Shown here: positions 1-7,192 of the stretch, piece after piece
How the letters are laid out: every line of letters starts with the position of its first letter
Numbering within the stretch: position 1 is the first letter of the stretch
Source of the DNA: an uncultured Collinsella sp.
GTDB taxonomy: Bacteria > Actinomycetota > Coriobacteriia > Coriobacteriales > Coriobacteriaceae
NCBI GenBank assembly: GCA_938036665.1
Contig: CALHWR010000008.1
Location: 1-13,699 of the forward strand
Direction: 5' to 3'
DNA: 13,699 bases
Position numbers and translations under genes: made by a program
Notes under the pieces: generated by a model
Databases searched by the model: none
Told to the model about the DNA's origin: nothing
The model's input: only the letters and a program-made list of their open reading frames with translations

Positions 1-111
1 AGGTCGCCAATCGAAATCGTCGGCGGGGTCGGAGGGCCCTTCGTTTACATACTCGCCAAGGCTATTCGTCTTCTTGCTGCGGGTGCCTGGGCCGGAATTG
101 AGTTGCGGTGA
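1..111 (+). CDS. 3' end of an unidentified ORF, cut by the window edge
   Basis: Frame 1 is open from the first base to a TGA at 109-111, giving 36 residues. The stretch is glycine-rich then hydrophobic (GGVGGPFVYIL, then LLAAGAWAG) and could be the C-terminus of a membrane protein. It is faintly reminiscent of FecCD-type permease tails (a P-x-E-I segment followed by GGPF), but the spacing between those parts is about five residues shorter than usual, so I do not assign the family. The stop codon lies inside the left arm of the hairpin at 101-167, so that repeat begins right at the gene end. Frame 2 is also open over this distance, so coding status is uncertain. Confidence 0.3.
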   Translation, partial: RSPIEIVGGVGGPFVYILAKAIRLLAAGAWAGIELR

Positions 112-167
112 AATAGTTCCCGCTTAGCCCGCAAATGGCTGAATCTAGAAACTATTCCACCGCAACT
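101..167. repeat. Palindromic repeat with TTGCGGTGA core, copy 1
   Basis: Left arm 101-118 (AGTTGCGGTGAAATAGTT) and right arm 150-167 pair over 18 bp with one mismatch and a 31-nt loop. The arm core recurs in the longer hairpin at 1317-1387, so this is a repeat family and not a one-off stem. There is no U-tract after either arm, so it is not a classical intrinsic terminator. Confidence 0.7.
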
Positions 168-237
168 TACTGAGTGGGGACTCTTGGCTGCTACTTGCAC
201 TGACATTTGTCCTAAAATGGCTGGTCGCTAGGGGTTG

Positions 238-296
238 CTACCGGTAGTTGCGGTAGGGTTGGGGCAGATTCTAACTAGAAATGGTGGTCGCTACCG
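238..296. promoter_or_regulatory. Cluster of CTACCG half-sites before the XRE gene (candidate operator)
   Basis: The hexamer CTACCG or its complement CGGTAG occurs four times in 59 bp: 238-243, 242-247 (together the perfect palindrome CTACCGGTAG), 251-256 and 291-296. A second palindrome, TTCTAACTAGAA, lies at 269-280. This is the expected place for autoregulatory binding by the XRE protein that starts at 353. Binding is inferred only. I could not define a convincing -35/-10 pair here. Confidence 0.4.
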
Positions 297-352
297 GCTG
301 TTCTCGGCATACTCGGCTCATTCGATTCGACCATCAAACGAAAGGAACCACC

Positions 353-1273
353 ATGGATCTTGCGATGGCACAGCGCCTCGTCGATCGCCGCAAGGCTGCC
401 GGGCTTTCTCAGGAGGCGCTTGCCGCCCAGCTGGGTGTGAGTCGTCAGGCTGTCAGTAAATGGGAGCGCAGCGAGTCCTCGCCCGATACCGATAACCTTA
501 TTGCGCTCGCCGCGCTGTATGGCGTGTCGCTGGATGAGCTGCTGTATGGGGAGGCGGCCAACGATGCCGACGACCTGGAGGACGGTAGCGCCGACACCGA
601 GACGGCGGATGTGGCTGACGAGGCTGAGGATTCTGCCGAGCACGCCGATTGCGGCGACAAACCACTTGTCGACATTTCCCTCGCGCGCGGTATCCACGTC
701 ATTGATCCCAATAAGGGCGAGGAAGTCCATGTTGGTTGGAGCGGCATCCATGTGACCAACGAGCGCAAGGGCGAAGAGGTGCATGTGGGGCCGGGCGGCG
801 TGCATATCGATACGCTTGAGGACGATGGACATAGCGTGCGCACCAATGACGATGGCACCGTCACCATCGACGGCGAGACGTTTTCCAGCTGGAAGGAAGC
901 ACACGACAAGCTCGACCATCATGGCAAGCATTTCCACACCAAGGTCGGACGTGCATGGAACAAATTCCCCTTCCCCGCACTTGTCACTCTCGCCTATCTG
1001 GTGCTCGGCATTGTCTACGGCACATGGGCCACGGGACTCTTCCTCGTCTTTTTGGTTCCCGTTTACTACGCGATTGGTGACTTCATCGATCGGCGCCACC
1101 TGTCTAAGCTGATCGAGGCCATCTACCCGGCAGCCGCCATCGCTTGGTTCCTCTACATGTGGCTCTGTTTGGGACAGCCCCATCCTGCATGGATCATCCT
1201 CATCACGATTCCCGTCATAAAGGCGCTCATGCGCTGGTGCCGCAAACAATGGAAGCACCGCAAACAGGCCTAA
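353..1273 (+). CDS. XRE-family HTH regulator with C-terminal membrane domain
   Basis: 306 residues. The start at 353 is chosen because AAAGGAA (341-347) sits just upstream; an in-frame ATG at 281 would add 24 non-conserved residues. Residues ~5-62 form a Cro/CI-type helix-turn-helix (SQEALAAQLGVSRQAVSKWE at 19-38). Residues 66-104 are an acidic linker. Residues 113-~159 hold short tandem repeats, G-I-H-V followed by KGEEVHVG, a likely beta-rich segment. The C-terminus has about four hydrophobic spans (~207-222, 226-243, 257-273, 278-295) and ends in a basic tail. The likely role is a membrane-tethered transcription regulator. The ligand and targets are unknown; the convergent ABC exporter operon is a candidate by proximity only. 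Family assignment for the HTH is firm; the middle domain is unassigned. Confidence 0.9.
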   Translation: MDLAMAQRLVDRRKAAGLSQEALAAQLGVSRQAVSKWERSESSPDTDNLIALAALYGVSLDELLYGEAANDADDLEDGSADTETADVADEAEDSAEHADCGDKPLVDISLARGIHVIDPNKGEEVHVGWSGIHVTNERKGEEVHVGPGGVHIDTLEDDGHSVRTNDDGTVTIDGETFSSWKEAHDKLDHHGKHFHTKVGRAWNKFPFPALVTLAYLVLGIVYGTWATGLFLVFLVPVYYAIGDFIDRRHLSKLIEAIYPAAAIAWFLYMWLCLGQPHPAWIILITIPVIKALMRWCRKQWKHRKQA

Positions 1274-1316
1274 CACGCTCCGACCCACCAGCACCCAACC
1301 GCCCCCGCCCTTCTCC

Positions 1317-1387
1317 TAAGTTGCGGTGAGATAGGGACTGTTTTGAAGCTCCAAAGCGCCAAACAGTCCGTATATCACCGCAACTTA
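1317..1387. repeat. Palindromic repeat with TTGCGGTGA core, copy 2
   Basis: Arms 1317-1343 and 1361-1387 pair over 27 bp with two mismatches around a 17-nt loop. The outer part (AGTTGCGGTGA) is the same as copy 1 at 101-167, while the inner part differs. It begins 43 bp after the XRE stop codon. A transcript would form a very stable stem, but no T-run follows, so terminator function is doubtful. Confidence 0.75.
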
Positions 1388-1448
1388 CAAACAACTGGGT
1401 CAGTTCCGGCACGGAGATTAGCATTGAGCTGACCGCGCGCCAAGAAAA

Positions 1449-1588
1449 GGGCCTATTTACTACGTTTAACTCGAGAGGGCCGACCATACCCGCCTTTTCC
1501 GAAAGCTGGCAAGCCCTCTACCTGCGGTTTTAATTTCATAACCTTTGTCACGGTCGAGGGTGTGGTAGCAAACGTAGTAGATAGGCCC
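1449..1588. repeat. ~140-bp element with 19-bp terminal inverted repeats
   Basis: The ends 1449-1467 (GGGCCTATTTACTACGTTT) and 1570-1588 are inverted repeats matching at 18 of 19 positions. An A/T-rich extension (AAA at 1445-1447, TTT at 1590-1592) pairs outside a one-base interruption. Inside, 1483-1491 can pair with 1558-1566 (one G-U), so the whole segment could fold as one long stem. AGAGGG at 1474-1479 can alternatively pair with CCCTCT at 1514-1519. No convincing target-site duplication is visible. It could be a MITE-like non-autonomous element or a structured RNA. With 1317-1387 and 1705-1790 it accounts for most of the gene-free stretch between the XRE gene and the permease gene; open frames here look like chance. 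Confidence 0.6.
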
Positions 1589-1704
1589 ATTTTGTGGCAT
1601 ACGACCCATACAAGCCCAATCTCGAAGGCCAAAGAGAGCCTCTCATCCACGCCTGCGAGCGAAAACCAAATAGAATGAAAGGCAAATGGAAAGCCCGTTT
1701 GACG

Positions 1705-1746
1705 GGGCAAACGCCGGGCCACCTAATGGTTGTCCGGCGTTTGCCC
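1705..1746. repeat. Perfect 13-bp hairpin abutting the terminator-like repeat
   Basis: GGGCAAACGCCGG at 1705-1717 and its exact complement at 1734-1746 enclose a 16-nt loop. The right arm overlaps the first nine bases of the ~50-bp repeat at 1738-1790. CGTTTG at 1696-1701 offers an alternative partner for CAAACG at 1708-1713, so two mutually exclusive stems are possible. Confidence 0.65.
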
Positions 1747-1790
1747 AGATAAAACCTGCCAAAATAAACCTGTCCCTTTTTGGCAGGTTA
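1738..1790 (-). terminator. Terminator-like ~50-bp repeat, copy A, at the end of the permease gene
   Basis: On the minus strand this follows the permease coding region. CCTGCCAAAA, a 12-13-nt loop and TTTTGGCAGG form a stem followed by TTTTAT, which resembles an intrinsic terminator. The permease TAA (1790-1788) is the first base triplet of the repeat. The 50-bp unit matches the copy at 6444-6493 at 48 of 50 positions and the inverted copy at 5311-5360 at 45 of 50. The conserved outer edge is CGTTT, then G or C, then CCC. Confidence 0.7.
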
Positions 1791-4553
1791 CTCGGCGCTC
1801 TTGAGGGCGCCGACCATGTCGATCTTGTTGAGGGTGCGATTGGTAGCGAGGTTGACGATAAACGTAAAGGCAAAGGCCAGCAGAACGGACAGCACGTAGC
1901 TCAGCGGCTCGACCTCAACGTCAAAGTACAATGACGGCATCTGCAAAATGTACGTAAAACTCTCGGCCAGCAAGCCGCCCAGCGGAACGCCCAGCGCGGC
2001 TCCGATCGCCGTAAGAATCAACGTCTCCTTGTTGACGTAATGGTGCACCTCGCCACGACGGAAGCCCAGCACCTTAATAGTCGCCAGCTCGCGTTCGCGC
2101 TCCGAGATGTTGGTGTTAGACAACGTAAATACCACCACAAACGACAGGCACGCCGCCATAAAGGTCACAAGCACCACGACCGAATTGATAATCGTAAAGT
2201 TTGCCTCATAGTTTTCCCAATGCTCGGCGGTGCTCGACAGCGTAATCCAACCATCGCTCTTAAGACGGTTGGTAAACGCAATCTGGTCAGCCGACGAACC
2301 CTTAAGCAGCACAAAGACGCCGTTAAGGCGTGCACTTCGACCGAACGCGCGCTCATAGGTGCTCTGCGTCATGTAAAGCGTGTTGCCTAGATAGTTGAGC
2401 GAGATGTCGCTGACTTTGACCTTGGCAACATTGAGCGACGAATCCTGGACGTGCGCCGTATCGCCCGGCTGAATCCCCAGTACCAGCTGTGAACTCTTGC
2501 TCAGATACACGTCTCCGTCACGCAAAGACAGCGGCTCTTTGGACTCATCCTCAAGGCGAACATAGTCGTCCAGATCGTTCGTGCGGTCATCGGGCACCAC
2601 GATCAGCTGCACGGTCTCGCTCTTTCCGCCGAATGTAAAGGTGACGTTGTCGGTCATAATCGGCAGGGTCGAGGTCACGGTCACGTTGGAATCATTGGCC
2701 GCGTTGCGCTCGTCCAACGCCGCGCACGTCTGCGAAAAATCGTCGGGATTGGCGACCGCCAGCAAGTCATAGCGCGTGATATGCCCGTACTGCTTGGGCG
2801 AAAGCGCCACCGACGTGTCACGGATGCCCATACCGCAGATCACGAGCGCTGTGCAGCCGGCAATTCCGAAGATGGTCATAAAGGCGCGCTTTTTATAGCG
2901 GAATAGGTTGCGTGCAGCGACCTTGTTCAAAAAGCCCATGCGGCGCCAGATAAAGCCGATACGCTCAAGCAAGATGCGCGAGCCGGCGCGCGGAGCCTTG
3001 GGGCGCATGAGCGAGGCCGGGGTCTCGGCCATCTCGTGGCGGCAGGCGATAATTGTGGCGCCCACCACGCCCACGGCAAACAGTGCCACCGAGACGATTG
3101 AGGACACAATGTCGTACGAAAGCAACATCTGGGGCAGCGAGTACATGTCGTCGAACACCGTAAACAGGAACAGCGGCAGGCCCACAAATCCGATGATATT
3201 GCCGAGCACGCCGCCGATCAGGCACGCCCACAGCGAGTAGTCCACGTATTTGGACAGAATGCGCCCGCGCGAATAACCGAGCGCCTTATACAGGCCGATG
3301 AGCGTGCGTTCCTCCTCGACCATACGCGTGGCGGTGGTAAGGCTGATGAGCACGGCGACGATAAAGAAGATGAACGGGAAGACCGTGGCGATGGCCTCGA
3401 TCGAGGAGCTGTCGCTCTCGACGCTCGAGTAGCTCGCGATGTTGCCACGGTCCTGGATGTACCAGGTGCATTCGCCAAGGTCGGAAATCTCGGCGCGGGC
3501 ATCGGCGAATTGCTGGTCGGCGGCGGCGCGGCGCTGGTCCAAATCGGCCTGAGCCTGGGCGCGCTCCTCGCTGCCCTCGGCCATACGGTTGATGTTGTCC
3601 TGTTCAATCCCAAAGACCATGTTCGCTTGACGCTCGGCCGCGTCCAAGCTCGCCGGCGTATCGGCCGTCAGTTCCTGGGCACGCGCTTTTTCGCGCTCGT
3701 CACGAATCTTCTCGATATTGCCCTTGACCTCGTTAATCCTTGCCGTATAGGCATCGGAATAGGAGTTGAGGTCCTTGGCTCCCTCGACGATCACGTGGAT
3801 CGCGGAATAGGACGACGACGTCGCGGCATCCTCACTCACGTAGAACTTGTAGTCCGCGGCCGAGGCGGCACGGAAGGCGTTGACTGTCGAGTCGGAGCTC
3901 ACATCAGTGGGATCGAGGACCTCAGCCGTAATGGTGTAGTCCCCATCGGCAAACTGGTCCTTGGCGCTTTGGTTCGACGAGCTCGCATCGTTGGCGGCAA
4001 AGCTCACCGTATCGCCGATTTTCTTGCCCGAAGCCTTCAAAAAACGTGAGGTCACTGCTACTTCGCCCGAAGTCTCGGGCAGCTCGCCGCATACTAGCAC
4101 CGGTTGGTCAATATTCTCTTTGGAGAGGCTCTGTACGATGACACGCTCGCGCGTCGTACCCACGGCGGTATAGGCGGTCTCGGTATAGATGCCCTCGGCC
4201 GTCTCGACGCCATCGACCTCTTGGATCGCAGCAAGATCGTCATCGGTCAGACCATAGGTCGACTGCACGTTGATGTCATAAACATTCTGCTGGTCAAAGT
4301 AAGCGTCGACCGAATCGCACAGATCCTCGCAACCCGCCTTAAGGCCACACATCACGCTCACGCCGAGCGCGGTGATCACGACAATGGACAAGAAGCGTTT
4401 GAGGCTGCCGCGAATCGTGCGGTAGACACCGCGGCGAAACACCGTCGGCACCATGTCGTTTGAACTTTGGGCAGTGCGGTAGGTCGTAAAATCCTGCTCG
4501 CGCTCCGTGTTCTGCGCGTCGCGGCGTTGGCTGTTTTGGCGGTCCTGATCCAT
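1788..4553 (-). CDS. FtsX-like ABC transporter permease (MacB/LolE-type exporter)
   Basis: Integral membrane partner of the ATPase encoded just upstream. ATG at 4553 lies 5 bp after the ATPase stop (921 aa). A GTG at 4565 would overlap that stop and give 925 aa; neither has a strong ribosome binding site. Numbering from the GTG: TM1 ~58-78, a large extracytoplasmic domain ~80-390, TM2-4 (~393-414, 445-470, 486-508), TM5 ~562-582, a second extracytoplasmic domain ~590-785, and TM6-8 (~791-816, 848-870, 888-906). The two FtsX signatures are at 417-440 (EEERTLIGLYKALGYSRGR) and 821-844 (SERERELATIKVLGFRRGE). Residues ~275-360 of the first outer domain are highly charged and look like coiled coil. 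Such duplicated-FtsX permeases export peptides, antibiotics or lipids, or act mechanically; the substrate here cannot be read from sequence. Confidence 0.92.
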   Translation of the reverse strand: MDQDRQNSQRRDAQNTEREQDFTTYRTAQSSNDMVPTVFRRGVYRTIRGSLKRFLSIVVITALGVSVMCGLKAGCEDLCDSVDAYFDQQNVYDINVQSTYGLTDDDLAAIQEVDGVETAEGIYTETAYTAVGTTRERVIVQSLSKENIDQPVLVCGELPETSGEVAVTSRFLKASGKKIGDTVSFAANDASSSNQSAKDQFADGDYTITAEVLDPTDVSSDSTVNAFRAASAADYKFYVSEDAATSSSYSAIHVIVEGAKDLNSYSDAYTARINEVKGNIEKIRDEREKARAQELTADTPASLDAAERQANMVFGIEQDNINRMAEGSEERAQAQADLDQRRAAADQQFADARAEISDLGECTWYIQDRGNIASYSSVESDSSSIEAIATVFPFIFFIVAVLISLTTATRMVEEERTLIGLYKALGYSRGRILSKYVDYSLWACLIGGVLGNIIGFVGLPLFLFTVFDDMYSLPQMLLSYDIVSSIVSVALFAVGVVGATIIACRHEMAETPASLMRPKAPRAGSRILLERIGFIWRRMGFLNKVAARNLFRYKKRAFMTIFGIAGCTALVICGMGIRDTSVALSPKQYGHITRYDLLAVANPDDFSQTCAALDERNAANDSNVTVTSTLPIMTDNVTFTFGGKSETVQLIVVPDDRTNDLDDYVRLEDESKEPLSLRDGDVYLSKSSQLVLGIQPGDTAHVQDSSLNVAKVKVSDISLNYLGNTLYMTQSTYERAFGRSARLNGVFVLLKGSSADQIAFTNRLKSDGWITLSSTAEHWENYEANFTIINSVVVLVTFMAACLSFVVVFTLSNTNISERERELATIKVLGFRRGEVHHYVNKETLILTAIGAALGVPLGGLLAESFTYILQMPSLYFDVEVEPLSYVLSVLLAFAFTFIVNLATNRTLNKIDMVGALKSAE

Positions 4554-4558
4554 GGGCG

Positions 4559-5260
<702 letters not shown>

Positions 5261-5310
5261 CGATTAATTCCCATCTGGTCGGATAACTCTTTAGTATTAC
5301 CCATTTCGCA

Positions 5311-5360
5311 CCGACCAAAAAGGGACAGGTTTATTTTGGCAGGTTTTATAAGGGGAAACG
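5311..5360 (+). repeat. ~50-bp repeat, copy B, inverted relative to A and C
   Basis: Read on the minus strand it has the same order as copy A (CGTTT edge, CCTGCCAAAA, loop, TTTTTGG). One stem arm is degraded (GACC in place of TGCC on the + strand), leaving a short CCAAAA/TTTTGG stem. It lies about 50 bp before the ATPase start codon, so it is not the terminator of that operon. It matches copy A at 45 of 50 positions. Confidence 0.75.
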
Positions 5361-5510
5361 TACCTCTTTGGGGGCAGCGCGGGACGCGCAGGGGCGGCCG
5401 TGCAGATCGGCACAGCCGTCTCACGTGGAATCGACCGACGCCCGCCTTTCCGTGACACCGGCAACTCGTTTTTGCTTGTTGGCATGGCCGCCATTATGAC
5501 TTGGGACTGA
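5352..5510 (+). other. Short open frame that may be the remnant of a lost gene
   Basis: A + strand frame opens at a TAA inside repeat copy B (5349-5351) and runs 52 codons to TGA at 5508-5510. Its codons mostly end in G or C, like real genes here, and the peptide has plausible composition (AVQIGTAVSRGIDRR, then FLLVGMAAIMTWD). There is no good start codon or ribosome binding site at its left edge, and I do not recognise a family. It may be the 3' end of a gene whose front was lost at the repeat, or chance. Beyond it, 5511-5624 shows nothing I can support. Confidence 0.25.
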
Positions 5511-5624
5511 GCACTCAAATTCTCACTCCTCATTGCCACGCTTGCCGCAAGCTATCAGGGTGACGAGATGACGACGCTCGCTGTAGCAGCGCAGCCACAC
5601 TCTATAAGCGAGGCGTTTGCCAGC

Positions 5625-5660
5625 AAAAAAGCGCGCGACAGGGTAAGCCCGCCGCGCGCT
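5625..5660 (-). terminator. Intrinsic terminator of the AIM24-family gene
   Basis: On the minus strand AGCGCGCG (5660-5653) pairs perfectly with CGCGCGCT (5637-5630) and is followed by TTTTTT. It starts 13 bp after the stop codon of the gene ending at 5673. A classical rho-independent terminator. Confidence 0.88.
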
Positions 5661-5672
5661 ATCCTATGCGGA

Positions 5673-6347
5673 CTAGTTATTGTTGTTGGTCATCGAGGCC
5701 ACTGCTGCCGCAAGATTGGAAATGGGCATCGTCTGCAACCAGATGCGACCGGGACCGGTGAGCACGGTGTTGAACACGCCCTCGCCACCAAACATGATGT
5801 TTTTGACGCCCTTGACCATTTGAGCGTCGATGCTCACGGTCTCCTCAAAGCCGGCCACGTTGCCGGTATCCACAATCATCTGCTGGCCAGCAGCGAGCTC
5901 GTACTCAACCAGGTCGCCGTCGATCTCGGCAAAAGCAACACCCGAGCCCGTGAGCTTCTGCATGATAAAGCCCTCGCCGCCAAAGACGCCGGCCTTTGCC
6001 TTCTTGTTAAAGTGAATGCTCAACTCGACGCCACTTTCCGCGGCAAGGAACGAACGCTTCTGCAAAATCCAGCTCTTGCCCGGACCGATCTCGATTGGCA
6101 CGATGCGGCCGGGGAAGCAGGAGCCAAACGCGATCATGCCATCGCCACGCGCGGTCCAAATGTTTTGGAACAATGCCTCACCCGAAAAAGCCTTGGAGAA
6201 CATCTTGCCGATGCCACCGCCCGAGGTAGACATTTCCATGTTGGGGGTCATCCAAGCCATGGCGCCGCTTTCGGTGATCATGGATTCGCCATCGCTAAGG
6301 TTGCACGTAACAACCGGGAAAGCCCCTCCGCCGATCTCGTACTGCAT
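5673..6347 (-). CDS. AIM24 / TIGR00266 family protein
   Basis: 224 aa, the usual length for this single-domain beta-sandwich family, whose biochemical role in bacteria is not established (the eukaryotic relative AIM24 is mitochondrial). Recognisable parts are the glycine-rich segment GGGIGKMFSKAFSGEALFQN (43-62), FGSCFPGRIVPIEI (74-87), the FGGEGFIMQKLTG motif (122-134) and the repeated FGGEGVFNTVLTGPGRIWLQT near the end (186-206). There is no signal peptide or membrane span. The ATG at 6347 is preceded by AAAGGAG at good spacing. It appears monocistronic: a promoter at 6390-6418 and a terminator at 5625-5660 bracket it. The C-terminus ends in an asparagine run (TNNNN). Confidence 0.93.
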   Translation of the reverse strand: MQYEIGGGAFPVVTCNLSDGESMITESGAMAWMTPNMEMSTSGGGIGKMFSKAFSGEALFQNIWTARGDGMIAFGSCFPGRIVPIEIGPGKSWILQKRSFLAAESGVELSIHFNKKAKAGVFGGEGFIMQKLTGSGVAFAEIDGDLVEYELAAGQQMIVDTGNVAGFEETVSIDAQMVKGVKNIMFGGEGVFNTVLTGPGRIWLQTMPISNLAAAVASMTNNNN

Positions 6348-6389
6348 GACCGTCTCCTTTCCACTCAGGAGCCGAATAACGATGCCTAT

Positions 6390-6418
6390 ATTTTAGCAGG
6401 TAGAGATGCATATGTTCA
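6390..6418 (-). promoter_or_regulatory. Probable promoter of the AIM24-family gene
   Basis: Minus strand: -35 TGAACA (6418-6413), a 17-bp spacer and -10 TAAAAT (6395-6390). Initiation would fall near 6383, about 36 nt before the ATG at 6347, which leaves room for the AAAGGAG ribosome binding site. Four of six -35 bases and five of six -10 bases match the vegetative consensus. Confidence 0.55.
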
Positions 6419-6443
6419 CACCGCCCATGCCCTCTCCTGCGGA

Positions 6444-6498
6444 CGTTTCCCCAGATAAAACCTGCCAAAATAAACCTGTTCCTTTTTGGCAGGTTTTA
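6444..6498 (-). terminator. Terminator-like ~50-bp repeat, copy C, at the end of the kinase remnant
   Basis: The most intact copy: 6456-6470 and 6484-6498 form a perfect 15-bp stem around a 13-nt loop. On the minus strand the second arm ends in TTTTAT, as expected of a terminator. The TAA of the kinase frame (6498-6496) lies within the first arm. It differs from copy A at only two of 50 positions. Confidence 0.75.
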
Positions 6499-7050
6499 AA
6501 GGCAAACGGTGAAGGTGATCTGGTTGCCGTGACCGGATACGGTGGCGGCGCCTCCATGGGCCTCGGCGATGGCACGCACCACGGACAGGCCCACGCCCGA
6601 GCCACCCGTCTTGGAGCTGCGCGACGCATCCGCACGATAGAAGCGATCGAACAATCGGTCCAGGTCGCCCTCGGGCAGCTCGTCCACGGCGTTCGATACG
6701 ACAAGCTCGGCGGCGCCCTTGCCTTTGCCGTGCGAAACGGCGCACAGGCTCAGCTCAATCACGCTGCCCTCGCTCGCATAGCGCGTGGCGTTGTCCAGTA
6801 GCAACTCAACCACCTGTGCCACCGCCGCGGCATCGGCATGGGTCCGCACGCCGGTCGCAATCGACGTCGACAGGCGTTTACCGCCTGAGACCGCCACCGA
6901 CTTAAACGGCGCCGCCGCCTTGTTCACCGCCTCCGAAAGATCGATCGACGCCATGGTAAAGCCCGCCGAGCCCTCGTCCATGCGTGCCAAGAACACCAAG
7001 CGCTCCGTGAGCGCCGATAATAGCGCACCCGCACTCGCCTTAGTGCTGCC
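6496..7050 (-). pseudogene. 5'-truncated sensor histidine kinase (catalytic domain only)
   Basis: The frame is open from 7050 (after an in-frame TAA at 7053-7051) to TAA at 6498-6496, 184 codons. It begins inside the second helix of a dimerisation domain (LLSALTERLVFLARMDEG) and continues through a HATPase domain with an N-box (ELLLDNATRYA), the LFDRFYRADASR segment and the GGSGVGLSVVRAIAEAHGG G2 box. The phosphoacceptor histidine, membrane sensor and start region are missing and no response regulator is adjacent. The only early starts are TTG (6999) or internal ATGs without a good ribosome binding site. It probably decayed from a full kinase by loss of its 5' part. The ATP-binding domain is intact, so a recent event or a retained stand-alone ATPase domain are both possible. 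Confidence 0.75.
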
Positions 7051-7138
7051 TTAGCAGGTCGATGAGCATATTTAAAAAAGCAAGGTTATAGCTTAGTCGG
7101 ACTTAAGGAACGGGCGGCTTCACATCTCGCCCTGCAAA

Positions 7139-7178
7139 CAACGCCCGTACAGCGAGCGCGCTTGCCGCATGGGCGTTG
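7139..7178 (-). terminator. Weak terminator-like hairpin after ogt
   Basis: CAACGCCC at 7139-7146 and GGGCGTTG at 7171-7178 form a perfect 8-bp stem 15 bp after the ogt stop. On the minus strand it is followed by only TTTGC, so termination would be weak. The rest of 7051-7192 shows no gene. Confidence 0.4.
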
Positions 7179-7192
7179 CGGCCGCCTGCAGC

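Noticed and set aside
275..1294. 339-codon open frame on the minus strand opposite the XRE gene
   Set aside because: The + strand frame encodes a recognisable HTH and TM protein; the antisense product has no coherent features.
1453..1722. 89-codon minus-strand frame between the XRE and permease genes
   Set aside because: It crosses the inverted-repeat element and has no ribosome binding site; it is more likely translated non-coding repeat.
3510..4049. 179-codon + strand frame opposite the permease
   Set aside because: Shadow of the permease coding frame.
6406..6801. 131-codon + strand frame starting near repeat copy C
   Set aside because: It consists of the translated repeat followed by antisense of the kinase remnant.
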